Virus record (IMG/VR): IMGVR_UViG_3300031658_000120
Span: 1 to 24,398 of that record
DNA from: a virus
Length of the DNA: 24,398 nt
Direction: 5' to 3' (one strand)
Every line of letters begins with the position of its first letter. Within the stretch, counting starts at the first letter, position 1. Positions 12,427-19,836 of the stretch are shown here, one piece after another. The notes below the pieces were generated by a model that was given only the letters and a program-made list of their open reading frames with translations, ran no database searches and had not been told where the DNA came from. The position numbers and the translations under genes were made by a program.

Positions 12427-12819
12427 TTAAATGTTATAAACCAAATCTTTATAGTCATTTATCATTTCTATAATCTCAACATCTGATATTTTTAAAATCT
12501 GCCTAGACTTTCTTTGCAATTCTTCTGCGGTGTTTTTACCAAACTTTAAGTCTAAGTTTACACCAAATTTGTATTGTTCGCCATATCTAAAAACATTACA
12601 CCCAGCACATTGTACTTGACAATTAGTTTCATCCCACCTAGTTGAGTAATGCTTCCTACTCATAAAGTGTCCATTCTGTAATTTTTTCCAATGGTCTTTT
12701 TTACCGCAAGTAAAACAAGTTGCTATCTCATTAATAGAATTTTTCTGCCTTATATATTGGCTAAAAACTGCATCTAACTTTTTAATTAATTTGCTCCTTG
12801 TGGGTTTTTTAGATTTCAT
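12427..12819 (-). CDS. ninG: NinG-like HNH-type recombination nuclease
   Basis: The 130-residue protein has the NinG signature: CFTCG (Cys35, Cys38), an NGHFMSRKHYSTRWDETNCQ block (49-68) and QCAGCN (Cys71, Cys74). HNH-like metal binding by the cysteines and the G-H-F-x-x-R segment fit lambda NinG/Rap, which resolves recombination intermediates. I use the ATG at 12819 rather than the TTG six bases upstream, because it overlaps the end of the 42-aa gene in the style of its neighbours. It follows a 42-aa gene and precedes a terminator, so the two form a short unit. Confidence 0.87.
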   Translation of the reverse strand: MKSKKPTRSKLIKKLDAVFSQYIRQKNSINEIATCFTCGKKDHWKKLQNGHFMSRKHYSTRWDETNCQVQCAGCNVFRYGEQYKFGVNLDLKFGKNTAEELQRKSRQILKISDVEIIEMINDYKDLVYNI

Positions 12820-12937
12820 TATCAATAATCTTAATGAGGTTTCTTAACTCGCTTCTTTCAAGTACTCCAACAGATACATCGTTGATAATCAGTATGTAAT
12901 GGTCTTTATTTGTTTTAATACAACGAGTGCTTTTCAT
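12809..12937 (-). CDS. 42-aa small protein upstream of NinG
   Basis: The ATG at 12937 lies in a short palindrome, and the stop overlaps the start of the NinG gene by 11 bases. The sequence is MKSTRCIKTNKDHYILIIND and then a VGVLERSELRNLIKIID helix, a compact basic-then-helical design. No family is recognised. The overlap with NinG and the long non-coding stretch before it support a real start. Confidence 0.6.
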   Translation of the reverse strand: MKSTRCIKTNKDHYILIINDVSVGVLERSELRNLIKIIDNEI

Positions 12938-12949
12938 AGAATATCTATG
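12935..12949. repeat. Perfect inverted repeat at the start of the 42-aa gene
   Basis: CATAGA and TCTATG flank three bases on the minus strand (CATAGATATTCTATG), and the last three bases are the ATG start codon. It lies roughly 45 bases below the candidate promoter. It may be an operator or an RNA hairpin that hides the start codon. Six-base arms can also arise by chance in AT-rich DNA. Confidence 0.45.
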
Positions 12950-12993
12950 GTTTTTAGAAAAAAAAGTAATAACTTTAACAATTTTTAGTACAG

Positions 12994-13028
12994 TAAAGAT
13001 AGTAATATAATTAAAAAAAGTAATACAA
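12994..13028 (-). promoter_or_regulatory. Weak candidate promoter in the 142-base gap after the holin gene
   Basis: TTG (13028-13026) and TATCTTTA (13001-12994) are separated by 24 bases, longer than the 20 of the other promoters. The -7 match is good, the spacer poor. The 142-base gap 12938-13079 that holds it is otherwise very AT-rich with no ORF or terminator I can support. Confidence 0.35.
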
Positions 13029-13079
13029 AATAAAATACTACATATATAAAGATATTAAAATAAAGACTTAGAAATGTAT

Positions 13080-13535
13080 CTAATTCTTCTGAGATATGTG
13101 TTTGTACTTATTAATTCCTCTGCTACCAAAGTATGCTACATAGGTTGTAATTAAAAGAGATTTTAATAAATCAACCCACTCTGTAGAAACAAAAAATTCA
13201 ATCTCTAAGCTATCAAGTATAATAAGAAACAAACTTGACACTGTTAAAAATATAAGCATCAAGGGTCTTACATTCTTTGATAGCCAGCTATCGCTTGACA
13301 TATCTGACTCCCACCTTTTAGAAACCTCTTGCAACTCTGTTATATCCATTTTAAGCAATCCTAAAGCGTGTTCTTTATTGCTCGGTGTTATCTTATCATC
13401 TTTGCTTATAAGACTTCCTACTAGCTTTAAAATACCAGCATCGGGTACAACGTCACCTATTGACTCTAAAATTTTAGGTGCTTGATTAGTTAGAAATTTT
13501 CCAACCCTAGTATCTTTAAATTTCTTTTTAGGCAT
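13080..13535 (-). CDS. Holin, 3TM-type candidate
   Basis: The 151-residue protein has a soluble, charged N-terminal half and two hydrophobic segments: about 90-108 (RPLMLIFLTVSSLFLIILD) and 121-137 (VDLLKSLLITTYVAYFG). A basic tail (KYKHISQKN) follows. The NVRPLM sequence before the first segment and GSRGINKYK after the second resemble the 3TM holin family of Bacteroidetes and proteobacterial phages. It would form the hole that lets the upstream endolysin reach the cell wall. It is coupled to the one-TM 50-aa gene as TAATG, which completes a lysis cassette. Confidence 0.8.
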   Translation of the reverse strand: MPKKKFKDTRVGKFLTNQAPKILESIGDVVPDAGILKLVGSLISKDDKITPSNKEHALGLLKMDITELQEVSKRWESDMSSDSWLSKNVRPLMLIFLTVSSLFLIILDSLEIEFFVSTEWVDLLKSLLITTYVAYFGSRGINKYKHISQKN

Positions 13536-13687
13536 TATTTGTTTCTTTTATTCATTAAGTACCATTTATGACCAGTATAGCCAATAGTCAAAAGTAAAAG
13601 TGTAATCTTTAATGCAATATCAATATTAGTCATACTGAATAAAAATGTCCCTAAATTTATTAAAAGTGTTTTATAGTCTGTAATCAT
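13535..13687 (-). CDS. 50-aa one-TM membrane protein of the lysis cassette
   Basis: The ORF has TAATG overlaps with both the endolysin upstream and the holin downstream. It contains one hydrophobic segment, about residues 22-40 (IDIALKITLLLLTIGYTG), and a basic cytoplasmic-looking end (KWYLMNKRNK). A small one-TM protein between endolysin and holin genes fits an antiholin, pinholin or spanin-like role, but which is not shown. No lipobox or signal-peptide cleavage site is obvious. Confidence 0.75.
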   Translation of the reverse strand: MITDYKTLLINLGTFLFSMTNIDIALKITLLLLTIGYTGHKWYLMNKRNK

Positions 13688-14106
13688 TATTTTATTTTTA
13701 AAACTTGTTTTCTGTTTTTAACGCTATTAAAAGATACGTGCAACCATTTTGGGTTTATTCTTCCATATTCCCATATAAGCTGGTCAAATTCTAAATTGTC
13801 TTTTATCCAGTAAAACATTTCTAAATTAGTCTTTTTGCCCATACTTGTAATATCTAAGGCTTGACCTTTTAAGTGACTGCTGGTTTTACTTCCGTTGATT
13901 CCAGAATTAAGATCTGCAGACCTAAAAAAACTATTCACTTTTATTGGACCACCGACCCATTCTCTTAATGGCTCAAAAACTTCTTTTGCAATTAGTTTCA
14001 TATTTTCTAGTTGCTCATCGTCTGGCTCGTTTTCTATATTATGCTTTTTTGCATAGTTAGAATTTACTGCCTCTTTATAGGATATGTGTTTGCTTATTTT
14101 TTTCAT
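13687..14106 (-). CDS. M15-family endolysin (D,D-carboxypeptidase-like)
   Basis: A 139-residue zinc peptidase of the M15_3 type that cuts peptidoglycan peptide stems. The zinc ligands are visible as SSHLKGQALDI (His78, Asp85) and WLHVSF (His123). KVNSFFRSADLNSGINGSK (57-74) is the typical preceding strand and loop. No signal peptide is present, so release depends on a holin, which is encoded two genes on. The domain is the whole protein, without a cell-wall binding module. Overlaps with the fibre-like gene (shared ATG/TGA or near it) and the one-TM gene place it in the lysis cassette. Confidence 0.92.
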   Translation of the reverse strand: MKKISKHISYKEAVNSNYAKKHNIENEPDDEQLENMKLIAKEVFEPLREWVGGPIKVNSFFRSADLNSGINGSKTSSHLKGQALDITSMGKKTNLEMFYWIKDNLEFDQLIWEYGRINPKWLHVSFNSVKNRKQVLKIK

Positions 14107-14999
14107 TATTTCTTTTTTATAGGCTTTAATGGCTCTTCTATAGGCTCTTCTGATTCTGATTCTATTTTATAGTATGTAAGAATATTTTCTGTTACGTCTT
14201 CAGCATTTCTAGATTCATCGGGGTATATAATAAACTCAGTCATAAGCATATTTATAGCATCCCCAAAACCAAAATTAATAGGTTGTCTTAAAGCATTTGC
14301 TATTTGATATAAATTTAATTTATCTAATGGGTTTCTAAATGGTCCAAAGGTACTTCCTTCTGGACCATACTTTACTTTATTTTGAAAAATAGGGTTAAAT
14401 GAAAGCATTTGTAATCGGTCATCTTGCAAGTAACTTATTATTGGCTGAGATAATTGACCAGCATTATATAAAAGACTATTGCCGAACCTAGCTCTTTCTT
14501 GTTCTAGTGCATAAGCACCTACATTGTAAATTGTTAAATTATCTCTTTCGGGTCTCAAAAAGGTTGTTAATTCAATTTTATTGCCACTATCAAATTTTAT
14601 TGCTGGCAATCTATTTACAGAAAAGACATTACCCTCTTTTACAAGATATGGAGCACTTGGAAAGTCTGCAAGTAAAGTTTGGTCACTTCCAGCTTGGTCA
14701 TACCATTTAACAACCCTTAAAGTTTTACCTAGTCCAGCAAGGTAAATTCTGTCTGCAACTTGTGTTTCTATTAAATCAAAAGTTTTCTCTCCATTTGAAA
14801 CTTGTATTACATATTGCTCTAGTTTACTTGTAAGATTTCTAAGAGAATATGCGCTCACTGGCTCGCCAAACTTTTCAACAAATGACTCATCTCTTGGCTC
14901 TCCGCAACTAGCATAAGGTTTATAAACAATACCCCAGTTTATGTCATTGTCACATACTCCAGACCCCCACCAACTTTTAGTATAAATTTCGTTTGCCAT
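14106..14999 (-). CDS. Putative tail-fibre or adhesin protein with AbfB-like domain
   Basis: The 297-residue protein begins with NEIYTKSWWGSG and NWGIVYKPYA, a start seen from memory in receptor-binding or tail-associated proteins of Bacteroidetes phages. Residues about 48-135 (AYSLRNLTSKLEQY, VVKWYDQAGSDQTLL, APYLVKEGN, RLPAIKFDSGN) match the jelly-roll pattern of the alpha-L-arabinofuranosidase B/concanavalin-like family, with the WYDQ-G hallmark. It probably binds glycans rather than cutting them, because no catalytic pair is evident. The end is acidic then basic (EPIEEPLKPIKKK). It lies between connector-like genes and lysis genes. Confidence 0.6.
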   Translation of the reverse strand: MANEIYTKSWWGSGVCDNDINWGIVYKPYASCGEPRDESFVEKFGEPVSAYSLRNLTSKLEQYVIQVSNGEKTFDLIETQVADRIYLAGLGKTLRVVKWYDQAGSDQTLLADFPSAPYLVKEGNVFSVNRLPAIKFDSGNKIELTTFLRPERDNLTIYNVGAYALEQERARFGNSLLYNAGQLSQPIISYLQDDRLQMLSFNPIFQNKVKYGPEGSTFGPFRNPLDKLNLYQIANALRQPINFGFGDAINMLMTEFIIYPDESRNAEDVTENILTYYKIESESEEPIEEPLKPIKKK

Positions 15000-15076
15000 T
15001 ACTTTTTTGTTTTTTTAATCTTTTTTAAGAACAACTTTAGCTTGTCTATGTTGCTATTTTTTGGTTTGTAACTCAT
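14999..15076 (-). CDS. 25-aa highly basic mini-protein
   Basis: This ORF fits exactly between two virion genes: its ATG overlaps the previous stop as ATGA, and its stop overlaps the next start as TAATG. The peptide (SYKPKNSNIDKLKLFLKKI and KKTKK) is lysine-rich with an amphipathic helix. It may be a real small virion or assembly protein, or a coupling ORF that passes ribosomes to the fibre gene. No family is recognised. Confidence 0.5.
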   Translation of the reverse strand: MSYKPKNSNIDKLKLFLKKIKKTKK

Positions 15077-15582
15077 ATAACCCAGTTATTAAATGTAGCA
15101 TTGTAGCTAGGATAAATGTCATCGTTTACGTTGTTAGTATACTCTGGATATGTAGATTGATTAAAATTCATAAAATCTATAAATCTTCTTGAGTACCATT
15201 CTGCATTTGTTCTAGCGGTTTCAACAAGAAAATCTACTTCATTTTTACTTGCGGTTTCTGCGTTTTCAGAGGTGTGCTTGTAAACTCCACCATTCTTAAT
15301 TTGATAAGCTGCAAAAGGTATGTAATTACTTTGAGCATACCATATTAGCATACTTACTACAAATTCATCTAAAATAGTTTTCCAACGTGCATTTGCTGGT
15401 AAATCAATTCCAGCAACAATAGCAGCGGTTAAACCGTCATACATCTTTGTTCCTATAATCTGTTGAATATCGATTTCTTGTGACAATTTAATAAATTGAA
15501 TAAATTTGTCGGTGTCAACATTTCCGTCAATAATTGAATTTCTTACAAGGTCAGTTCTGTTTATAAATAATACTGTAGGCAT
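15073..15582 (-). CDS. Head-tail connector or completion protein candidate (169 aa)
   Basis: The 169-residue protein is mostly helical with KFIQFIKLSQEIDIQQIIGT, DEFVVSMLIWYAQSNYIPFA, and KNGGVYKHTSENAE. The pattern resembles the DUF6712-like group of head-completion proteins in Bacteroidetes phages: a helical bundle of about 170 residues whose gene is beside the portal. It would sit at the head vertex. The assignment rests on length, helix pattern and position, and is not certain. The 19-base gap to the portal gene has no special signal. Confidence 0.55.
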   Translation of the reverse strand: MPTVLFINRTDLVRNSIIDGNVDTDKFIQFIKLSQEIDIQQIIGTKMYDGLTAAIVAGIDLPANARWKTILDEFVVSMLIWYAQSNYIPFAAYQIKNGGVYKHTSENAETASKNEVDFLVETARTNAEWYSRRFIDFMNFNQSTYPEYTNNVNDDIYPSYNATFNNWVI

Positions 15583-15601
15583 ATCTTATTTTTTTTGGTT
15601 T

Positions 15602-17755
15602 TTAGTATGCACCTCTTCTTGGCATATTAATAGGTGCGGTTTCAGAATCTTTTGTGCCTCTTGGAGTTTTAAGATAACTTTCTGGTATTGTTCTAGTTTT
15701 TTTGTAATTATCTAAATTATCTGACGGCTCTGTATTTGTTTCTAGTCTATATAAAACACGCACCCATTTATGTCTGCAGTAAATACCGCCTTTAAACTTA
15801 AATAAATCATACGGCTTGCCTTTATGACCTAGCCTATCATTTACACCATCTCTAGACGCAGAATCAATACCCTCTAGTCTGTAAACAACACCGCTTTTTG
15901 ATAACCTCATCATATTACTACAAAACTCTCTTGATTCGTTGCCGTCTTCCATAGGCTTCCTAGAGCCTACTGCATACTTGTATCTTATTTTATAATTTTT
16001 AGAGTCTAAATAACTAAAGCCATTTGGGTTTGAATATATTTCATCTGCAAATTTTCTAAAGAAAGACTTTTTTTCTTTAATACATAGGTTTGCCCAATCT
16101 TCATTGCTTATGTCTTCATCAGTATTAATTTCATCTACTAGAAGCCATTCATCTCCAATAGTTTCGCCTTTTAGTTTTTCTAATATCTCAGCACCCATCT
16201 CGTCTGACAAAAATTCTTTGTTTAATGGTACACAATTCGGCACTTCCTTTCCATTTTTCTTTTTTGTACCTATCTGCTCATAGCCGTCCCAGCAAGGAGA
16301 TTTAAGTTCTTCGTGAGATACACAAGGCATATACCAAGTCTTGCCATCCTCTTCGTGTTCGTGATAACTTTCACAACCAATTGCTTTTGCTATTGCGATA
16401 GCCTCTTCTTTTGTTTCGTATGCGAGTTTTCCGTCAACCTCCTTTAAACTAATAGTTGACATCTTACTTTTTATATAGCCACATATTTTTTCAGCAGCCT
16501 CCGCTCCATATTCTTTTGTTTGCTCAGCAATACATTCGTCCCAAGGGTACTCTTCAAGACTAAACTTCTGCATTTCAACACCAGTTTCTTCTTCAATAGT
16601 TTCTTTGTCTTGTATTGTTTGGTCTACTTCTGTAAATTCAAGCGGTTGTAAGGTAGTAAAGTATAGGTTTAAGCTGATTTCATTGTAAGCTAGTATTTGG
16701 TCAAAAGAATCTATTAAAAGTTCTTGAAAAGGTCTTATAACGGTGTTATCCATTAACAAAGATGCAGTCTTAATTTCGTCTGCATTATTACCTAGTCCAG
16801 AGCCGTCCTTAATTCCTAAAAGCATAGGCGAAACTATCCTATGAGCAACCATTATTTTTGATGTACTCTCTTCTGACAAAAATTGATACTGACTATGAGC
16901 ATCACTTAATTGCACTGGTGTTATTTCTGCTTGGCTTTCTTTATTGTCATTAAAAGCTAGTATAAATTTACCAGCATTGCTTGTTCCAGAAAACTTTTGT
17001 GCAATCTTAGTTTCAATTAATTGTCGCTCTTGCTGGTTTGGTGTTCCGTTGTTAAAATTAATTAACATACTAGGTGCTAAACCATTTAAAATATTGTTGA
17101 GGTGGAAATTAGACACTTCCTCTTCTAATTCTGCGTACTGTAAACCACCTTGGTAATCTACTGGCGAGTAGTAATAGAAACCACTCTTGTATGGTTTGAT
17201 ATAATATATCTCGATGTTTTCTTTTGACATACCAAAAGCTGGTATTCTTAAAGGGTCATCACTTTTTTTAATATTTGGCCAATCATTAAAATAGTAGTAT
17301 GCTGGCACGTTGCCGTCTTCATCACATTTTTCGGCTCGTAAAGTTTCAATAGGCATATGCTCTAATTGCACTATCTTTGACCGATCTTTTGAATATATAA
17401 CTTGGATAGCACACTGACCCATAAGTTTAAGGTCATAAGAGCATCTTCTAACAACATCTTTTCTAAACAACGCAATCATCTGTGCATACTCGTTTGGTTT
17501 TCTGCTACTATCGGTAGCATTTAAACCTTTACCATAAATAGCTTGTGATATTCCATTTATAGCTGCGTTATTAGTAGGACTCCCATTATATCTGTCAATA
17601 AGATATTGAAAATAGTTGTTATCTTCGCCATACTCAATCCAGTCCTTACCATTAACTTCTTTAATCTCTGGAGATGTATATGTACTAAGATTTACAAAGC
17701 CAAACTCTGAAACCTTTGTCTTACTAAATTGCCCTTTACTGTTCCTTTTTTTCAT
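15602..17755 (-). CDS. Portal protein with long C-terminal fusion (717 aa)
   Basis: The N-terminal part, about residues 1-395, is a phage portal: IEYGEDNNYFQYLIDRYNGS, PTNNAAINGISQAIYGKGL, MAHRIVSP-type and LGLGNNADEIKTA-type segments (here APSMLINFNN and SGLGNNADEIKTASLL). It forms the dodecameric ring for DNA entry. The fusion follows: a WDECIAEQTKEYG...ICGYIKSK block (404-431), a Cys/His-bearing segment, GYEQIGTKKKNGKEVPNCVP (491-510), and a C-terminal domain (587-675) with RYKYAVGSRKP, SREFCSNMMRLS and GGIYCRHKWVRVLY. Similar modules occur from memory beside portals and prohead proteins of Bacteroidetes phages. At 717 residues it is far longer than most portals. Its ATG overlaps the 129-aa gene as ATGA. 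Confidence 0.85.
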   Translation of the reverse strand: MKKRNSKGQFSKTKVSEFGFVNLSTYTSPEIKEVNGKDWIEYGEDNNYFQYLIDRYNGSPTNNAAINGISQAIYGKGLNATDSSRKPNEYAQMIALFRKDVVRRCSYDLKLMGQCAIQVIYSKDRSKIVQLEHMPIETLRAEKCDEDGNVPAYYYFNDWPNIKKSDDPLRIPAFGMSKENIEIYYIKPYKSGFYYYSPVDYQGGLQYAELEEEVSNFHLNNILNGLAPSMLINFNNGTPNQQERQLIETKIAQKFSGTSNAGKFILAFNDNKESQAEITPVQLSDAHSQYQFLSEESTSKIMVAHRIVSPMLLGIKDGSGLGNNADEIKTASLLMDNTVIRPFQELLIDSFDQILAYNEISLNLYFTTLQPLEFTEVDQTIQDKETIEEETGVEMQKFSLEEYPWDECIAEQTKEYGAEAAEKICGYIKSKMSTISLKEVDGKLAYETKEEAIAIAKAIGCESYHEHEEDGKTWYMPCVSHEELKSPCWDGYEQIGTKKKNGKEVPNCVPLNKEFLSDEMGAEILEKLKGETIGDEWLLVDEINTDEDISNEDWANLCIKEKKSFFRKFADEIYSNPNGFSYLDSKNYKIRYKYAVGSRKPMEDGNESREFCSNMMRLSKSGVVYRLEGIDSASRDGVNDRLGHKGKPYDLFKFKGGIYCRHKWVRVLYRLETNTEPSDNLDNYKKTRTIPESYLKTPRGTKDSETAPINMPRRGAY

Positions 17756-18141
17756 ATTACAATATAATCGTTGTTAAAGCCGTTATACTCATCGTATTGA
17801 CCTTTGTTTAATTCGTAATGGTCTTGTGTGTTAAGTATTATTGCATCTTTTTGTGCCGTACAGAAAATTCTATCTTTATATATTACATTAGTTTTTAATG
17901 GGTCAGAGAAAATAGTCATATCATAAAAGTGCCCCTCTACCATATTTGTATAAGTGCTATTATATACAAAAAACTTATCTCTTATAATTTCAATATTACC
18001 TACACCACCAATTCTTGGCACTAAAGCATAGTCTACAACTACATTCGTGCTATCATCTCTAATAGTCATAAAAGCAGTAGTAACATACTCTCTAGGTATG
18101 CAAGTAAATTTATTTCCAGCTTGTGGTTTAAATAATATCAT
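17752..18141 (-). CDS. Putative virion structural protein (129 aa)
   Basis: The protein looks beta-rich (REYVTTAFMTIRDDSTNVVV, NIEIIRDKFFVYNSTYTN and EGHFYDMTIFSDPL), with IYKDRIFCTAQ and YELNKGQYDEYNGFNNDYIVI at the end. Proteins of this look are found, from memory, beside portals or in tails of Bacteroidetes phages; the exact role is unknown. It could be a connector or a minor tail protein. Its ATG is the final triplet of one of the three late-promoter-like elements, so it probably begins the portal transcript. Confidence 0.6.
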   Translation of the reverse strand: MILFKPQAGNKFTCIPREYVTTAFMTIRDDSTNVVVDYALVPRIGGVGNIEIIRDKFFVYNSTYTNMVEGHFYDMTIFSDPLKTNVIYKDRIFCTAQKDAIILNTQDHYELNKGQYDEYNGFNNDYIVI

Positions 18142-18174
18142 ATATATATAACGACAATTTACAGATTATTTACA
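18139..18174 (-). promoter_or_regulatory. Late-promoter-like element, copy 1 (portal unit)
   Basis: GTAAATA (18173-18167), 12 bases, then TCGTTATATATATATG (18154-18139), of which the last three are the start codon of the 129-aa gene. Sequence and spacing equal those at 20452-20488 and 21687-21723. The terminator of the previous gene lies about 10 bases upstream. Confidence 0.75.
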
Positions 18175-18183
18175 TATTAAAAC

Positions 18184-18218
18184 AAAAAAAAAGGGCATCT
18201 AACAAAAGAAACCCTTTT
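18184..18218 (-). terminator. Terminator after the tail-tube gene
   Basis: AAAAGGG (18218-18212) pairs with CCCTTTT (18195-18189); three inner pairs (TCT/AGA type) extend it. A long U-run follows (18188-18184 and beyond). It ends the tail-tube transcript just before the portal-unit late element. Confidence 0.72.
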
Positions 18219-18237
18219 AATATATAGTAAAAAAATA

Positions 18238-18786
18238 CTAGTTTGGTATAATGACATTTGCATCATCAACAGTTGGACCAACTTGACCAGCTCCAAATTC
18301 TAAAAATAAAGGTGCAGTTTCTTCCATACCCTCAAAGGTAAGTGTAAAACCAGATAAATCTCCAGCCGCTGCTCCAGTAACTATAGTTCCACCAGTAACT
18401 TCCATTCCATTCTCAATACCACAACCAAAGAAATTACCGTAGTAATCCTCAACAATTACATAAGGTCTTGCAACCGCAACAGTCTGTAATTCTGCCTGAG
18501 TACAAGGGTCAAGATATGTTAATGTTAGATTTAAAGTTTGAGTATAAAATGTAGTACCATTTTCTCTTGAAGATGTTACAGTAGTCTCAAGACTTGAGTT
18601 TCCTTTTACTTGATATCTAAGCCATTTTTCTGATGCTCCAGCAAAATAAACCAAGAGACTCTCACAAGATTCAGTATTATAAGTAACTTTATCAATGTCT
18701 CCAAAGTCTTTCAAGTACACATTTTTTATACCACCAAAGGCACTTTTACAAGGTAGTTTCCTACCAGAATTTAATAAACAAGGCAT
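18238..18786 (-). CDS. Major tail (tube) protein candidate
   Basis: The 182-residue protein is beta-rich with GDIDKVTYNTESCESLLVYF, VTSSRENGTTFYTQTLNLTL, CTQAELQTVAVARPYVIVED and GDLSGFTLTFEGMEETAPLF. The SGFTLTFEG-MEE ending is typical of phage tail-tube or major tail proteins, in which the final strand carries the F-x-G-x-E. Length fits that class. It is a single-gene unit between two terminators, as expected for a highly expressed structural protein. Tube assignment is inferred from composition, length and its place beside the capsid gene. Confidence 0.65.
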   Translation of the reverse strand: MPCLLNSGRKLPCKSAFGGIKNVYLKDFGDIDKVTYNTESCESLLVYFAGASEKWLRYQVKGNSSLETTVTSSRENGTTFYTQTLNLTLTYLDPCTQAELQTVAVARPYVIVEDYYGNFFGCGIENGMEVTGGTIVTGAAAGDLSGFTLTFEGMEETAPLFLEFGAGQVGPTVDDANVIIPN

Positions 18787-18802
18787 ATGCTTTTTTGTTT
18801 TA

Positions 18803-18839
18803 TAAAAAAAAGGGTACGCAGATATATTCTACATACCCC
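18803..18839 (-). terminator. Terminator after the major capsid gene
   Basis: GGGTATGTAGA (18838-18828) pairs with TCTGCGTACCC (18822-18812) over 11 positions with two G-U pairs, a five-base loop and eight Us (18811-18804). It limits transcription from the capsid gene into the tail-tube gene. No separate promoter was seen for the latter. Confidence 0.85.
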
Positions 18840-18860
18840 TTTAATTGATTAATTAATTGA

Positions 18861-19835
18861 TTATGCGTATTCTACAAGGTCAGAAGCAATTCCAAATTGT
18901 ACTGCACTTGTAAATCTCATTACCATTCTTACGTTGTTCGATGCATCCAAATCTCCCATATCTAACACGCGTACTTCTTGAGTAGAATTTAGTAACCCAG
19001 TTCCAAAGTATAGGTTGCTACGTTGTGCTACATACATTTTGTCAGCTCCTAAGCCTGGACAAACAAATATCTTCACTCCATTTACAGTAAGACTTCCGTT
19101 GTTCCACCATTGCGTACCCATATTAGCAACACCATTTGCTCCTAAACCATTAGCTGCAAAACCTCCTAGTGCTTGTACATATAATTTAGCTGCCTCTTGT
19201 CCAACGTATATAAATAAATCTTCTTTACCATAAAGTGCTGCTGGAATTGCATCTACAACTCTTCCAAGTTCAGTAATAATGTTAGCTGCCGTTAATGCTA
19301 CCGCTGCTACTTGTTGTCCAGCTGGAATGTCCCCAGCCGCTGCAGAAGCTGCGATTAGTTTTTGAAAACCATCGAATGAATTGTTAGTTGCGGCTGCAGT
19401 ATCTCCTTGCCAAATACATAGTTCAGTATTCTGAGCCACTTCGGCACTAACGTGTGCAATCATAAAGTCAGAAAACTTTGGTGGTAAAGTTTGACCTAAA
19501 CCGAATCCCATAGATTGTGCCTCCCAGTCGTTCACGAAATCATACTTACATAGTTGTAAGTTTACTTGCAGTTCTTTAGGCTCAATAATTCTTTCAGTTA
19601 ATGTGATAGTAGACGTTGGGTCAAAATCACAAGAAGCTGGCTTTACTAAAGCATCAGTTGCAAGTTTCTTAATTACTTCTTTAAAAGCAATATTTGCCTT
19701 TACTGTTAAACCGCCATCATCAATTGTTGATGCAGACAATAAAGCCGCTGCGATATATTCGCCAGCAAATTCTCCAGCATAAGTTGTCGTGATGTTAGTC
19801 GTTGTTCCCGCTAAATTTACGTTTCTTTTTTTCAT
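18861..19835 (-). CDS. Major capsid protein
   Basis: The 324-residue protein builds the icosahedral shell. It begins with a basic, beta-prone MKKRNVNLAGTTT, then has an Ala-rich helix region, RIIEPKELQVNLQLCKYDFV, DWEAQSMGFGLGQTLPP, and PAALYGKEDLFIYVGQEAAK. It ends with GVKIFVCPGLGADKMYVAQ and SAVQFGIASDLVEYA, all in line with HK97-fold capsid proteins of Bacteroidetes phages. Codons are rich in Ala/Gly with fewer rare patterns than the neighbours, as expected for the most abundant protein. It starts two bases after the scaffold-like gene and is followed by a strong terminator. Confidence 0.88.
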   Translation of the reverse strand: MKKRNVNLAGTTTNITTTYAGEFAGEYIAAALLSASTIDDGGLTVKANIAFKEVIKKLATDALVKPASCDFDPTSTITLTERIIEPKELQVNLQLCKYDFVNDWEAQSMGFGLGQTLPPKFSDFMIAHVSAEVAQNTELCIWQGDTAAATNNSFDGFQKLIAASAAAGDIPAGQQVAAVALTAANIITELGRVVDAIPAALYGKEDLFIYVGQEAAKLYVQALGGFAANGLGANGVANMGTQWWNNGSLTVNGVKIFVCPGLGADKMYVAQRSNLYFGTGLLNSTQEVRVLDMGDLDASNNVRMVMRFTSAVQFGIASDLVEYA

Positions 19836-19836
19836 T

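Noticed and set aside
13045-13055. Second TATCTTTAT as a promoter -7 in the holin-NinG gap
   Set aside because: No TTG lies at a suitable distance upstream.
18841-18862. TTAATTGATTA direct repeats after the capsid gene
   Set aside because: They are low-complexity AT sequence beside the terminator, with no recognisable site.
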